Below are positions 26,666-36,600 of a stretch of DNA of 64,000 nt, one piece after another. The notes under the pieces were generated by a model, which saw nothing but the letters and a program-made list of their open reading frames with translations, ran no database searches and was not told where the DNA came from. The DNA lies in contig CAVPVQ010000022.1 of the NCBI GenBank assembly GCA_963709185.1, positions 1-64,000 on the forward strand. Reading direction: 5' to 3'. A program made the translations under genes and the position numbers. The stretch comes from Roseiarcus sp963709185. GTDB lineage: Bacteria; Pseudomonadota; Alphaproteobacteria; Rhizobiales; Beijerinckiaceae. Position 1 is the first letter of the stretch. Every line of letters starts with the position of its first letter.

Positions 26666-26907
26666 ACTGGTTAGCCTTCGTCAGCATCATATCGGCCGCC
26701 GTCGCGGTTTCGTTCGGGGCGATCGGCCCCGCGCTCGCCGAGGGGCGAGCGGTCGCCGCCGCGATGGACGCGATCGCGCGGCAGCCTGAGGCCGCCAACA
26801 CCATCTCGCGCACGCTGTTCGTTGGCCTGGCGATGATCGAAACGATGGCGATCTATTGCCTGGTCATCGCGCTGCTGCTGCTGTTCGCCAATCCCTTGCT
26901 GAAATGA
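26662..26907 (+). CDS. atpE: N-type ATPase, Fo subunit c
   Basis: 81 residues forming the two-helix rotor subunit. The polar loop ARQPEA is intact. Helix 2 carries the ion-binding Glu in MIETMAIY. Helix 1 carries a second acid (GPALAEGR), where the sodium-binding Ilyobacter protein has Gln. The E..ET...Y pattern is the two-carboxylate version seen in N-type rotors; whether the ion is sodium or proton cannot be settled from sequence. Confidence 0.94.
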   Translation: MNWLAFVSIISAAVAVSFGAIGPALAEGRAVAAAMDAIARQPEAANTISRTLFVGLAMIETMAIYCLVIALLLLFANPLLK

Positions 26908-26911
26908 CGCC

Positions 26912-27652
26912 ATGACCATCAACTGGTGGACGCTCGGCATTCAGGCCGTCAATGTCGTCATCCTGGTCTGGCTGCTCGGGCATTTCTTCTGGCGACCGGT
27001 CGCCGCGATGATCGAGCAGCGCCGCGCCGCGACGCGGAAGGTTCTGGCCGAGGCAGAGGCTGAGCGGAGTGCGGCGAGCGCCGCCCTGGCCCAGATCGAA
27101 CGCACGCGCGCGGGCTTTGCGAGCGAACGCCTGTCGATCCTCGACACCGCCCGGCAAGCCGCCGACCGCGCGCGCGAAGCGCGGCTCGGAGAGGCGGAAA
27201 AGGAGGCGCAGGCGCTGCGCGACGCGGCGAAGGCGGCGATCGCCAAGGACCGGCAGGCGGCCGACAAAGCCTGGGCGGACGGCGCTGAGCGCCTCGCGAT
27301 CGACATCGCGCAGAGGCTGGTGGGCCGCCTCGACGGTCCGACCGTCCGCGCGGCTTTTCTCGACTGGCTGGTGGCGGAAATCAGAGCGCTGCCCGAGGCG
27401 GCGCGCATCGCCGCAGCCGGGGGGGCGACGCTTGAAGCGATTACCGCGGCGCCGCTGGAGAAAACCGAACAGGAACGGTGCGCCAAGGCGATCGCGCAGG
27501 CCCTGGGCGTCGATGCGACGATCGTCTTCAATTCGGACAAGGCGCTTATCGCCGGGCTCGAATTGCGGGGACCCCACCTCGTCGTGAAGAATTCCTGGCG
27601 CGCCGATCTTGCTTCGATTCTGGCGGACCTCGCACATGACGAACGGCTCTGA
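26912..27652 (+). CDS. atpF: N-type ATPase, Fo subunit b with an extended C-terminus
   Basis: 246 residues, much longer than the usual 160-residue b subunit. One N-terminal membrane helix (QAVNVVILVWLLGHFFWRPV) leads into a long charged coiled coil, then a globular C-terminal half. The operon has no atpH (delta), and N-type b subunits are known to be extended. The C-terminal half (about 150-246) probably replaces delta in holding the stator to F1 (inference). It overlaps atpA by 17 bases. Confidence 0.9.
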   Translation: MTINWWTLGIQAVNVVILVWLLGHFFWRPVAAMIEQRRAATRKVLAEAEAERSAASAALAQIERTRAGFASERLSILDTARQAADRAREARLGEAEKEAQALRDAAKAAIAKDRQAADKAWADGAERLAIDIAQRLVGRLDGPTVRAAFLDWLVAEIRALPEAARIAAAGGATLEAITAAPLEKTEQERCAKAIAQALGVDATIVFNSDKALIAGLELRGPHLVVKNSWRADLASILADLAHDERL

Positions 27653-29186
27653 CGCAGGCGCCGACGCCTGGCTCGCGCGGGCGCGCGCCGCGGTCGGCGC
27701 CGTCGCGCTCGGCGCGCGCACCGAACAGAGAGGGCGCGTCGAGGCGGTCGGCGACGGCGTGGCGATGGTCTCCGGATTGCCGGACGCGCGCCTCGATGAA
27801 CTCCTGCGGTTCGAAAGGGGACAGTTCGGCTTCGCCTATGCGCTCGACCGCACCACAATCGGCTGCGTCCTGCTCGATGGCGTCGACACGATCGAAGCCG
27901 GCGACGCCGTGCGCGGGACGGGCGAGGTGGTGCGCGTGCCGGTTGGACCTGCGCTGCTCGGACGCATCGTCGATCCGCTCGGTCGTCCGCTCGACGGCAA
28001 GGGGCCGATCGTCGCAGAGCGCCGGGAGCCGATCGAGCGCCCCGCGCCCGGGATCATCGACCGCGACCTGGTGACCCAGCCGGTGCAGACCGGGCTTGTC
28101 GCCATCGATGCGCTTTTTGCGCTCGGCCGCGGCCAGCGCGAGCTCATCATCGGCGACCGCGCGATCGGCAAGACGACCATCGCGATCGACGCCATCATCA
28201 ACCAGAAGACGAGCGACATCGTCTGCGTCTATGTCGCGGTCGGACAAAAGAGCTCGAGCGTACGCCGCGCGATCGATGCGATCCAGGCGGCCGGCGCGGC
28301 GGAGCGCTGCATCATCGTGGTCGCGCGCGCCGCGAGTTCGGCCGGATTGCGGTGGATCGCGCCTTTCGCGGGGTTCACGATGGCGGAATATTTTCGTGAT
28401 CGTGGCGGACACGCGCTCATCGTGGTCGACGATCTCAGCAAACACGCCGCCACGCATCGCGAGATCGCGCTGCTGACAGGCCAGTCGCCCGGGCGCGAGG
28501 CCTATCCGGGCGACGTGTTCTATGTCCATGCGCGGCTGCTGGAGCGCGCCGCGAAACTGTCGAAGGCCAAAGGCGCCGGCACATTGACCGCCCTGCCGAT
28601 CGCGGAGACCGACGCGGGCAACCTCAGCGCCTATATCCCGACCAACCTGATCTCGATCACCGACGGTCAGATCGTGCTCGACGCCAGGCTCTTCTATGAA
28701 GGCCAGAAGCCGGCGGTGGACGTCGGCGTCAGCGTCAGCCGCGTCGGCGGCAAGACACAGGCGCAAGCGTTGCGCGCCGCCGCCGACACGTTGCGCCTCG
28801 ATTACGCGCAGTTCCTCGAGCTGGAGATATTCACCCGCTTCGGGGGCATGCCCGATGCGAGGGTGCGCGATCAACTGACGCGCGGCGCGCGCATCCGCGC
28901 AATCCTCAATCAGCCCCAGCACGCGCCGCTGCGTCTGGCCGAGGAGGTCGCGCTGGTCATCGCGGTCCAATCGGGTTTGCTGGACGAGCTGCCGCTGCCG
29001 GCCCTGCTCGAATTCCGGCGCGGCCTCGGCGCGGCGCTCGATCGAGACGCCTCCGAGGCCGTCCGCCAGATCCAGGCGACGGGGGCGCTCGACGAGGCGC
29101 TGAGGCACGCGTTGCGCGAAGCCCTCCAGCACTATACGCGGGCGGTCGGCCAGAAAGGTTCGGCGCCGGCGACGAGCGCGCCATGA
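27636..29186 (+). CDS. atpA: N-type ATPase, F1 subunit alpha
   Basis: 516 residues, full length. The nucleotide-site P-loop is GDRAIGKTTIAIDAI, slightly different from the usual GDRQTGKT. VGQKSSSVRR, DDLSKHAATHREIALL, PGREAYPGDVFYVHARLLERAA and the Arg-bearing SVSRVGGKTQ are present. ATG 27636 lies inside the end of atpF and gives the normal N-terminal helix (ADAWLARARAAVG). It overlaps atpG by four bases. Confidence 0.95.
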   Translation: MTNGSDAGADAWLARARAAVGAVALGARTEQRGRVEAVGDGVAMVSGLPDARLDELLRFERGQFGFAYALDRTTIGCVLLDGVDTIEAGDAVRGTGEVVRVPVGPALLGRIVDPLGRPLDGKGPIVAERREPIERPAPGIIDRDLVTQPVQTGLVAIDALFALGRGQRELIIGDRAIGKTTIAIDAIINQKTSDIVCVYVAVGQKSSSVRRAIDAIQAAGAAERCIIVVARAASSAGLRWIAPFAGFTMAEYFRDRGGHALIVVDDLSKHAATHREIALLTGQSPGREAYPGDVFYVHARLLERAAKLSKAKGAGTLTALPIAETDAGNLSAYIPTNLISITDGQIVLDARLFYEGQKPAVDVGVSVSRVGGKTQAQALRAAADTLRLDYAQFLELEIFTRFGGMPDARVRDQLTRGARIRAILNQPQHAPLRLAEEVALVIAVQSGLLDELPLPALLEFRRGLGAALDRDASEAVRQIQATGALDEALRHALREALQHYTRAVGQKGSAPATSAP

Positions 29187-30037
29187 CCGAGCGCCTCGCC
29201 GAAATTAGCGCCAGGATCGACGGCGTCCGTCAGCTCGGCGCCGTCGTCAACGCGATCCGCGGCATCGCCGCGGCGCGGGCGCGGCAGGCGCGCGGCGAGC
29301 TCGTCGCCGTCGACAGCTATGCCGCGACGATCGCAGCGGCGATCGGGCGCTCGCTCGAGGCGACTTTCGCGCCCCGCTCCGAGGGCGGGCGTCGTCCGGG
29401 CGGGGCGGCGCTCGTGGTGTTCTGCGCCGAACAAGGTTTCGCCGGCGCGTTCAGCGAGCGCGTGCTTGACTTTGTCGGCGCGGAAAGCGCGGCGTCCGAG
29501 CTGTTCCTCGTCGGCGCCCGCGGCGCCTCGCTCGCCGCCGAACGGGGCCTGGTCGCCGCCTGGAAGAGCGGCATGCCGCCGCACACGCTGGGCATTCCCA
29601 GACTCGCGGACCGCATCGCCGAAGCACTCTATCACCGCATCGCCTCCGGCAAGATCGACCGTCTCGAGGCGGTATTCACCCAATGGCGGCCAGGCCGCAG
29701 CGCATCGATCTCGCGCCGCGCCTTGTTCCCGCTCGACTTTGCCGCTTTCCCGCGTTCGACGCATGCCGAGGCGCCGCTGCTGAATCTCGCGCCCGAGACG
29801 CTGCTGAGAGACCTTACCGCCGAATACGTTCACGCGCAGCTCTGCAACGCCGCGCTGCATGCGTTCGCCGCGGAGAACGAGGCGCGCATGGAGGCGATGG
29901 CCGCGGCGCGGCGCCATATCGAGCGCGAACTCGGCGCGCTCGAGGCGACGCGACGGTCGGTGCGGCAGGAGGAAATCACGGCGGAAATCATCGAATTGGC
30001 GGCCGGCGAAACCGCCAACCGCGCCGGCGCCCGATGA
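29183..30037 (+). CDS. atpG: N-type ATPase, F1 subunit gamma
   Basis: 284 residues. The N-terminal helix (RLAEISARIDGVRQLGAVV) and the C-terminal helix (ALHAFAAENEARMEAMAAARR) form the rotary shaft; the Rossmann-like middle domain lies between. It is somewhat divergent from housekeeping gamma, as usual for N-ATPases. Last gene of the operon; the DNA beyond it is disordered. Confidence 0.92.
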   Translation: MTERLAEISARIDGVRQLGAVVNAIRGIAAARARQARGELVAVDSYAATIAAAIGRSLEATFAPRSEGGRRPGGAALVVFCAEQGFAGAFSERVLDFVGAESAASELFLVGARGASLAAERGLVAAWKSGMPPHTLGIPRLADRIAEALYHRIASGKIDRLEAVFTQWRPGRSASISRRALFPLDFAAFPRSTHAEAPLLNLAPETLLRDLTAEYVHAQLCNAALHAFAAENEARMEAMAAARRHIERELGALEATRRSVRQEEITAEIIELAAGETANRAGAR

Positions 30038-30776
30038 CTGAACCGCGGAGCTCGAGCCAACGGGACAAGCGAACGCCGATCGTCGGGTCGACTCGAGGCC
30101 CTAACACAAGCGAATGGCGCCCAAGCGGCGACCGCCTTTTCCGCTGTCGACTTGCGCCCGACGGGCCACGAAGGTCGCAGGGGCCATGCCGAGACAATGT
30201 CCGCTTTCGAGAAAGGACCAGTTGAGGTCGATTGGCGTATTTCGGCGCAACGCCGCGCCTAAGGTGAGCAGCAATTTGTCCCATGCGCACTCGAAGCGCG
30301 CGTTGCGCTTCACGACCTCGTTCGCCTTTCCCCCTGAGCGCCTACCCCTGCGGGTCGAGCGGCGCGTCGATGAACAGGTCGTTGAGCGGGGCGGTCTGGC
30401 GGCGGCTGTCGGGCGAGAAAATGGCCATCGACCAGCCCGCCGCGAATCCCGCCGCCCCAATGCTCAGCGCGCCGATCAACAGCCTCGGGCGTCGTCGACT
30501 GGCTGCGCCGCGGCATCGAGGAATGGATCGACGGGCGGTTCACGCTCAAGCAGGAAACAAGCGCCTATGCTGTGCTTCCCGTATAGGAATACCGCGGCGG
30601 CCGTTGGCGCCGCACAGGGGATAGCAATCTGCGCCGCATTGGCCTGGCGATACGCTCCCCGCGATGCCCGACGGACCACGACATGGTGCGCCCGGCGCGG
30701 CGCCGCCGACCGCGACAGAGTATCCTGACGCTGGAGAAGGTGTCGCGCCTCGACGAATGGAAAATTGGAGAACGGC
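30038..30776. other. Gene-poor region with fragments, after the N-ATPase operon (739 bp)
   Basis: No intact gene. It holds a 151-bp copy of the 3' end of the symporter-like gene (30338-30488). Directly after it, on the plus strand, is an unidentified C-terminal coding remnant that ends in GRFTLKQETSAYAVLPV at a stop at 30584-30586. The rest, 30038-30337 and 30587-30760, shows nothing I can assign. It looks like a rearranged junction. Confidence 0.6.
30338..30488 (+). repeat. Direct repeat, copy A (truncated 3' end of the symporter-like gene)
   Basis: The same 151 bases occur 1,694 bases downstream in the same orientation, without gaps. The first 91 bases are identical; the last 60 contain about nine mismatches. 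Read on the minus strand it encodes the last 48 residues of the 32036..33541 protein, including its TAG stop at 30342-30344. The two copies bracket the methyltransferase gene. Confidence 0.88.
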
Positions 30777-31721
30777 ATGGGTCTTGCGGCGCGCGACGTT
30801 CTCAAGATCTGCTGGCGCGTCTTGCTGAGACGCGATCCCGAATACAGCTACGTGATCTATAATTCTCCAATCTTTTGGGAGCGAACCAGGCGCTTTCTCT
30901 TCAATTCAGCGTCTCGAAATCGCAGCATCGCCAAGGCGGGCGCGTCCTGTTTTCATTATGTCGGCTCAAATCACATCGATTTGAGCTGCGGCGCCGAAGA
31001 CATGGGGCGCCTGAGAGAGCATGTTCGCGATGTCTGGACAAAATATGGGGATGACGATCCACACTGGTCGGTCCTGACATCTCCGCGGTACCGCAAGGGC
31101 GAGTTGACGCCGTCGGCGGAGCGATCTTTCTATGAGACCGGGAAATCGGATGTCGATGCGTTTGTCGCGGCCTGCCGGCGCTCCGGTCTATCGCCCAGGC
31201 TCGGCGGCTCCGTGCTCGATTTCGGATGCGGCGTCGGACGCATGGGGGAGCATTTATCCGCCATGTTCCAAAGATACATAGGCGTAGACGTCAGCGCTCC
31301 TCATCTGAATTTCGCGCGAAAGAGATTGCAATATCTTGGCCGCCGCAACTTCGATTTTTTTCTGCTCGATGAATTTCTCACGGGAACGGCGGACGTCGAC
31401 GTCGCGATTTCCTTGATTGTGCTTCAACACAATCCTCCTCCAATGATGGTCATGCTTATTGACGCAATACTATCGCGTTTGAAGCCCGGAGGCATCGCGT
31501 TTTTTCAAATTCCCTGTGTCATTTTTGGCTATAATTTCATTCTTCCAGAATACCTTGCGTTTATAGAACACGGAGGGATCATGGAAATGCACGCGCTGCC
31601 TCAGAGCGAGGTGTTCAATATTTTATCGAGAAACAATTGTCGCCCCATTGAAGTTATATTAGACGGCAAGATTGGTGATAAAGGATTTTCTTATACATTT
31701 TTAGCAAGAAAAGATTTGTGA
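30777..31721 (+). CDS. Class I SAM-dependent methyltransferase
   Basis: 314 residues. The SAM site is SVLDFGCGVGRMGEHL (about residue 145), followed by YIGVDVSAPHL, and VDVAISLIVLQHNPPPMM as motif IV/V. The 130 residues before it match nothing I recognise. The start is ATG 30777 with GGAG 6 bases upstream. The 3' third is clearly AT-richer than the neighbours, suggesting transfer from outside. It is isolated, bracketed by direct repeats and gene debris. The substrate is unknown; the closest general resemblance is to methyltransferases found with glycan genes. Confidence 0.8.
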   Translation: MGLAARDVLKICWRVLLRRDPEYSYVIYNSPIFWERTRRFLFNSASRNRSIAKAGASCFHYVGSNHIDLSCGAEDMGRLREHVRDVWTKYGDDDPHWSVLTSPRYRKGELTPSAERSFYETGKSDVDAFVAACRRSGLSPRLGGSVLDFGCGVGRMGEHLSAMFQRYIGVDVSAPHLNFARKRLQYLGRRNFDFFLLDEFLTGTADVDVAISLIVLQHNPPPMMVMLIDAILSRLKPGGIAFFQIPCVIFGYNFILPEYLAFIEHGGIMEMHALPQSEVFNILSRNNCRPIEVILDGKIGDKGFSYTFLARKDL

Positions 31722-31934
31722 ATGCGCAACCAATCGTGTCTTGCCGCCGCGCTTGCGTGCGACGACAAGTTGGAAGAGGCGAAGTCCGCCATGGCGGAAG
31801 CGCGCCTCAACCCCGGGCTTACCGTCAAGAGGCTGCGATCGACGGCCCGAGGCCTATCCCCCTCCCGTGTCCAAAGCCCTGCGCAAGGCGCGGCCGCCGG
31901 AGGAGCGGTTCGTATGCTCAAGCGAGCCAACTGA
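31722..31934 (+). pseudogene. Remnant of a TPR-tailed (adenylate-cyclase-type) protein C-terminus
   Basis: The frame from ATG 31722 reads LAAALACDDKLEEAKSAMAEARLNPGLTV, a tetratricopeptide-like stretch typical of the end of class III cyclase/TPR proteins. After a one-base shift an adjacent frame continues with YPPPVSKALRKARPPEE, which suits the same kind of C-terminus. No start region or catalytic domain remains. I read it as a decayed gene end, not a functional 70-residue protein. Confidence 0.5.
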
Positions 31935-32031
31935 CAGCCATCTTCGCCGCCTCGACCGTAACACGCGAATGTCGCCTTTCCACCCGAAGCCGACGCTCTG
32001 TCGTGCGCGCCGTCTTTCGGACTCTGCCCGC

Positions 32032-32182
32032 GCGCCTACCCCTGCGGGTCGAGCGGCGCGTCGATGAACAGGTCGTTGAGCGGGGCGGTCTGGCGGCGGC
32101 TGTCGGGCGAGAAAATGGCCATTGACCAACCCGCTGCGAATCCCGCCGAGGCGACGCTCAGCGCGCCGATCAGCAGCCTCGG
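32032..32182 (+). repeat. Direct repeat, copy B (inside the intact symporter-like gene)
   Basis: This is the resident counterpart of the 30338-30488 repeat. It forms the 3' end of the complete 501-codon gene on the minus strand, from its TAG stop upward. Confidence 0.88.
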
Positions 32183-33541
32183 CGCGTCGGGAACGCGATG
32201 CTCCAGCGCGCCGAGAACGAGGGCGGTCGCCAGACTGGCGGTCAGGCTGGCGATGGCGTGCGTCGAAGTGGCGCGCGAAAAAAGGGCGAGCGCCAGCACC
32301 GGCGCGGTCAGCCCGAGCGCCGCCGCCGCCGCCGTCACGATGGCGAATTTCGGATCGACGAGCGAGCGCGCCGCCAGGCCCGCGCAAACCGCGATGACGA
32401 TCAGCGCCAGGGCGCGCGAGCGCGCGAGCCTTTGGCTGGCCAGCGGCGGATATTGGCGATCGAGGCCGCGCGTGTTGGTCAGGCCCCAGGCGCGCGAGGC
32501 CGAATGCGCGCCGCCAGCGGCGAGCGCCAAAGCGGCGAGCAGGACAGCGCTGGATCGCAGCCCGCCGGTCATCGGACTCGATGGCGTCGACCATGCGAGC
32601 GGATCGAGGAGCGCGGCGAGGCCGACCAGCCCGGCGAACACCAGCCCGAATCCGCCGGCCCGCAGGGCTTGCCGCTCGCCCCAACTGGCGGCGGCGGGCG
32701 TCGCAAAAAGCGGCAGCGCGGCGATCGCCAGCGCGCTCGCGACGACGACCAGCAGATGGGTCTCGGGATCGCCGGCCCCGGCGCTCCACGAGCGCGCCAG
32801 CGCGTCGCTCCACCAGTTGGCGTCGCGCAGCGTCGGCCAGGCCGCCGCATCGCCCCCGAACGTCTGCGCGGCGATCGGCAGATAGCCGACGATGAGCGCC
32901 ACGCCGGCGCTCGCCGCCGCGCCCCAGATCAGCCCAGCGAGACCGCCCGGCACGATCATCAGCGCGACGATGGCGCCGATCAGCGCCGCCGCGGCGCCGC
33001 GAGAGAGCGCGAACAGCCCGACCAGCGCGTCGCTCGCCAGTTCAAATCCCGCCGTCGCGACGAGGCCGCCGATCGCCAGCAGCAGCGCGGCGAGAACCAG
33101 CCTCAGCGGGCGATTGGAAAAGCGCGTCGCCATCAGATCGGCCGGGGCGCTCGCGCCTTTCGCGCGCAGCAACGGCCCGACCACCGCCGCGCCGACCAGC
33201 AGGCCGAGCGCGACGCCGGCCGAAGGCAGCGGCGATTCGCCTGGCGGCCCGAGGGCGACCATCAGGCCGATCGCCATCGCCGCGAAGGCCAGTCCGGCGT
33301 AGGGCGCGGGAATCGCGCGATCGGCGGCGAAGAACGCCGGCACGCGGGTCGAGCGGGTCAACAGGCCGAGCACCCCGACGCCGGCCAAAGCGAACAGCGG
33401 CCCCAGGGCGTTGACCAGCCCGTCCGGGGCGCCGACTCGCGCCAGCAGGAAGATCAAGCCGACGCCGATCAGATAGGCCGCGCCCGCGAATGCCGCGCGC
33501 CCGTCGATTCTGGCCCGTTCGAGTTCCTGTCGATCCTGCAT
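32036..33541 (-). CDS. Sodium:solute symporter-like membrane protein
   Basis: 501 residues with about 13 predicted membrane segments. The stretch STRVPAFFAADRAIPAPYAGLAFAAMAIG and the ADLMATRFSNRPLRLVLA segment resemble the N-terminal part of SSS-family transporters such as ActP. Overall similarity is remote, and sodium-site residues cannot be confirmed by eye. No accessory subunit is adjacent. Upstream, 123 bases separate it from the tricorn-like gene on the same strand. Its last 48 codons are duplicated at 30338-30488. Confidence 0.7.
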   Translation of the reverse strand: MQDRQELERARIDGRAAFAGAAYLIGVGLIFLLARVGAPDGLVNALGPLFALAGVGVLGLLTRSTRVPAFFAADRAIPAPYAGLAFAAMAIGLMVALGPPGESPLPSAGVALGLLVGAAVVGPLLRAKGASAPADLMATRFSNRPLRLVLAALLLAIGGLVATAGFELASDALVGLFALSRGAAAALIGAIVALMIVPGGLAGLIWGAAASAGVALIVGYLPIAAQTFGGDAAAWPTLRDANWWSDALARSWSAGAGDPETHLLVVVASALAIAALPLFATPAAASWGERQALRAGGFGLVFAGLVGLAALLDPLAWSTPSSPMTGGLRSSAVLLAALALAAGGAHSASRAWGLTNTRGLDRQYPPLASQRLARSRALALIVIAVCAGLAARSLVDPKFAIVTAAAAALGLTAPVLALALFSRATSTHAIASLTASLATALVLGALEHRVPDAPRLLIGALSVASAGFAAGWSMAIFSPDSRRQTAPLNDLFIDAPLDPQG

Positions 33542-33664
33542 GCCGAGCTTGCCGCGTTGGGTCCTGGCGCGCGAGTTTCAACGGGCGCTGTTTGCAAATT
33601 GCGCGACCTGGCGGCGGTTTATGCGCTCGACGGCGCGGCGCGGCAAGGGCCGGGCGCCGCAGCT

Positions 33665-36600
33665 TCAAGGGGCCTTGCAGGCCTCGCCGTTGGCTGGCGT
33701 CAGCGCCTTGATCGCCGCGTCGAGCTGCGGGTCTTCGCCCTTCTCCCAGGCGGTAGGGTCGGAGGGGACCGGAATGTCCGGCTCGACCTCGGCGTTCTCG
33801 TACAGCGTCCCGTCGCGATCGCGGATCGGCAGTTGCGCCAGCCCATAGACCAGCCCGGGGACGAGCAGCGACTCCGGCCACCACGTCGCAGTGCCGGTGC
33901 CCGCCACGGGATCGCCGATCAGCGGCCCGAGCTTGAATTCGCGATAGGCGTGCGGAAACACCGAGCCGTCCGAATAGCTGCTGGCGTTCATGACGACCGC
34001 CGACGGCCTGGTCCAGCGGTCGCGCGGCTCCTGCTGGTCCGGGCCGCCGCGGGACGGCTCGAAGGTGAGGTAGGCCTTGCCGGACAGCAAGGTCAGCAGG
34101 TGATTGTGGAGGTTGCCGCCGAGATTGTAGCGGATGTCGACGATCAGGCCGTCGGCGTGCGGAAACCGGCCGAAAATCTCCGAGAACGTCGCACGATACG
34201 ATGCTGAATCCATGCCGGGCACATAGACATAGCCGAGCCGGCCGCAGGATTTCGCGACGACCGCCTCGCGCTTTCGCTTGATCCATCGGGCCCGCGCCAG
34301 GTCGTATTCTCGTCCCATGGAAATTGGGACATGCTTTTCGGTGAAACGGCCGCCGTCGGGATGCTCCGCGGTGATTGCTACGAGTTGGTTGGCGCGCCCC
34401 CGCAAAATGCGGCGGACGCCGCCCTCGTCGGGAATGTCCTCGCCGTCGACCTGCCGCAGGATGTCGCCGGGCTTCAGGGCGCTGTCGGCTGCGTCGAACG
34501 GGCCGCCGGCGATGATTTCCGCGACCTTCATGCCCGGTCCGGGATAGCGCTCGTCGTAATAGAGACCGAGCGACGCCGTCTGCTCTCCCGACGGAGCGGA
34601 TCTGCGAAAATAGCCGCCGGTGTGAGACGCATTGAGCTCGCCCGACATTTCGGACAACAGTTCGGCGAGGTCGCGTCCATCGACGATCGAGGGCAGGAAG
34701 CGCTCGTATTTGCGGCCGGCGGCGTCCCAGTCCACGCCATTGAGGTCGCGATCGAAGAAACGTTTTTTGGTCAGCGTCCAGAATTGTTCGAAGGCGGCCT
34801 TTCTCGCTTCAGCTTCGTCCCGCGTCACGTCCAGGTTGATCTTGATCAGCCGATTGGCGCCCTTGCCGACATCGACCTCCATCACGCCGTCGGTCGCCCC
34901 TTCGCCGGAGCGCGACAGGAAGTAGAGCTTCTTTCGATCCTTGCTCATCAGCACCGGGCTCGGCGTTTGATCGGGAGCCGGTCCCAGGACCTGATAGGGG
35001 AGCCCGGAGAACAGGGTCTTGCGTCGCCCCTCCCGCAGGTCGCGGACAGTCCCGGTCGCCGTGAAACCGTTGCCTTCGGCGTTGAGCGACCAGTCGACCG
35101 ACAGCACGCTCACGCCGTCGGCGAGCAGCCCGTAGTAAACAAGATGGGTGGGCTCTTGCGACAAGGTGATTTTTCGATCCTCGACGCCGCCCGGCTCAAA
35201 AGAAAAGACCTGCCGCTCTTTGGCCTTGGGCGCCTTGGCCTCCGCGCCGTCGCCGCCTGCCGGCGCGGCCTCGTCCGGCGACGAGGCCCGGCGTTCGCGG
35301 GTGTCGGAAGCGGCGGCGTCGCCAACGACAGGCTCGCGCAGCTTCGCGCGAAAGACGTCGCGCGCCTTGAGCGAGGAAAAGACCGCCTCGACCTCGCCGA
35401 GCCAATCTCCCTCGTATGCGAGATGCAGCGCGTCGGCGTAGTTCGACCACAGAAGCAGGCCGCCGTCGGCGCTCCACGCCGGCTGCTCCTGGTCTTCTCC
35501 GGACGGGGCGATGCGCACCGCCGGCCGGCTGCCGTCGGCGGGGGCCACGCCGATATTCTGGATGTAGCCGCTCGGCTGCATCGGCAAGGCGACCCATTTG
35601 GAGTCCGGCGACCACGCGAGCCCCCACGGCCAGTCGGTCAGGGCGAAGTCCTGTCCCTTGGGCAGGATCTCGATGTCGGCCTTGCTTTCGACGTCGAGCA
35701 CCCGCACCGACTCGCGGTTCGCGACATAGGCGATATGCTCGCCGTCCGGCGCATAGACCGGCTGCATGGCGTCCTCATCGCCCGCCTTCAACAGCTTCTC
35801 TTCGATCCCCGTCGCCTCGGAGAAGGTCTTTTCGTCGGGATCGACGATGCGCGTCTCGTAGACGCTCCAGCGTCCGTCGCGCTCCCCGGCATAGGCCAGA
35901 CGGCGCCCGTCGGCCGAGAACGTCGGTGTGCGCTCCTCGCCGGGCGTGCGGGTGATGCGCTTGACATATTTGCCGTTCATCGAGGCGACGAAAACATCGC
36001 CGCGTGTGACCAGCGCGATGTCCTTGCCGTTTGGCGACAGGGTGAAGTCGTCGATATGGGTAGTCTTGTTCGCACGCTCGCCCTCGAAGTCGGTGCGAAC
36101 GATGTTCACCGCGATCCGCTCCGGCTCGCTCGCGCCCGCCCGCAGCCGATAGAGCGCGCCGTCCCGCGCGAACGCCAGATCGTCGGTTCGCGAGATCGAC
36201 AGCCAGCGGACGGGGTCGCCAGTGAAATGGGTGATCTGCGTCGGCTTGCGATCGGCGAGCGACAGCCGCCAGACATTCAGCGAACCCGAGGCTTCGCTGA
36301 GGTAGTAGACGTCGCCGCTCGACGACCACACCGCGTCGCGGCTCTCATGCGCGTCGCCGGTCAGGCGCTCGTGCCGCCCGGTCGCCGCGTCATAGAGCCA
36401 GACCTGGCGCGCGGCGCTCGACGTCTGCCGCTGGCGAAACGGCTGCTCGATGTTGGCGCTGGTGTAAAGCAGACGTCGCTTCTGCGAATCCCATCGCGCG
36501 TTGAGCGCGGCGTTGGGCAAGGCCAGCCGCTCGCGGCCTCCCGCGACCGGGACTTCGTAAAGCTGGTTCGACTCCTCGAATTGGCTGGGGATCGCGAAAG

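Noticed and set aside
30038..30337. Possible insertion-sequence remnant after atpG
   Set aside because: No transposase motif or terminal inverted repeats could be found; I only record it as unassigned sequence.
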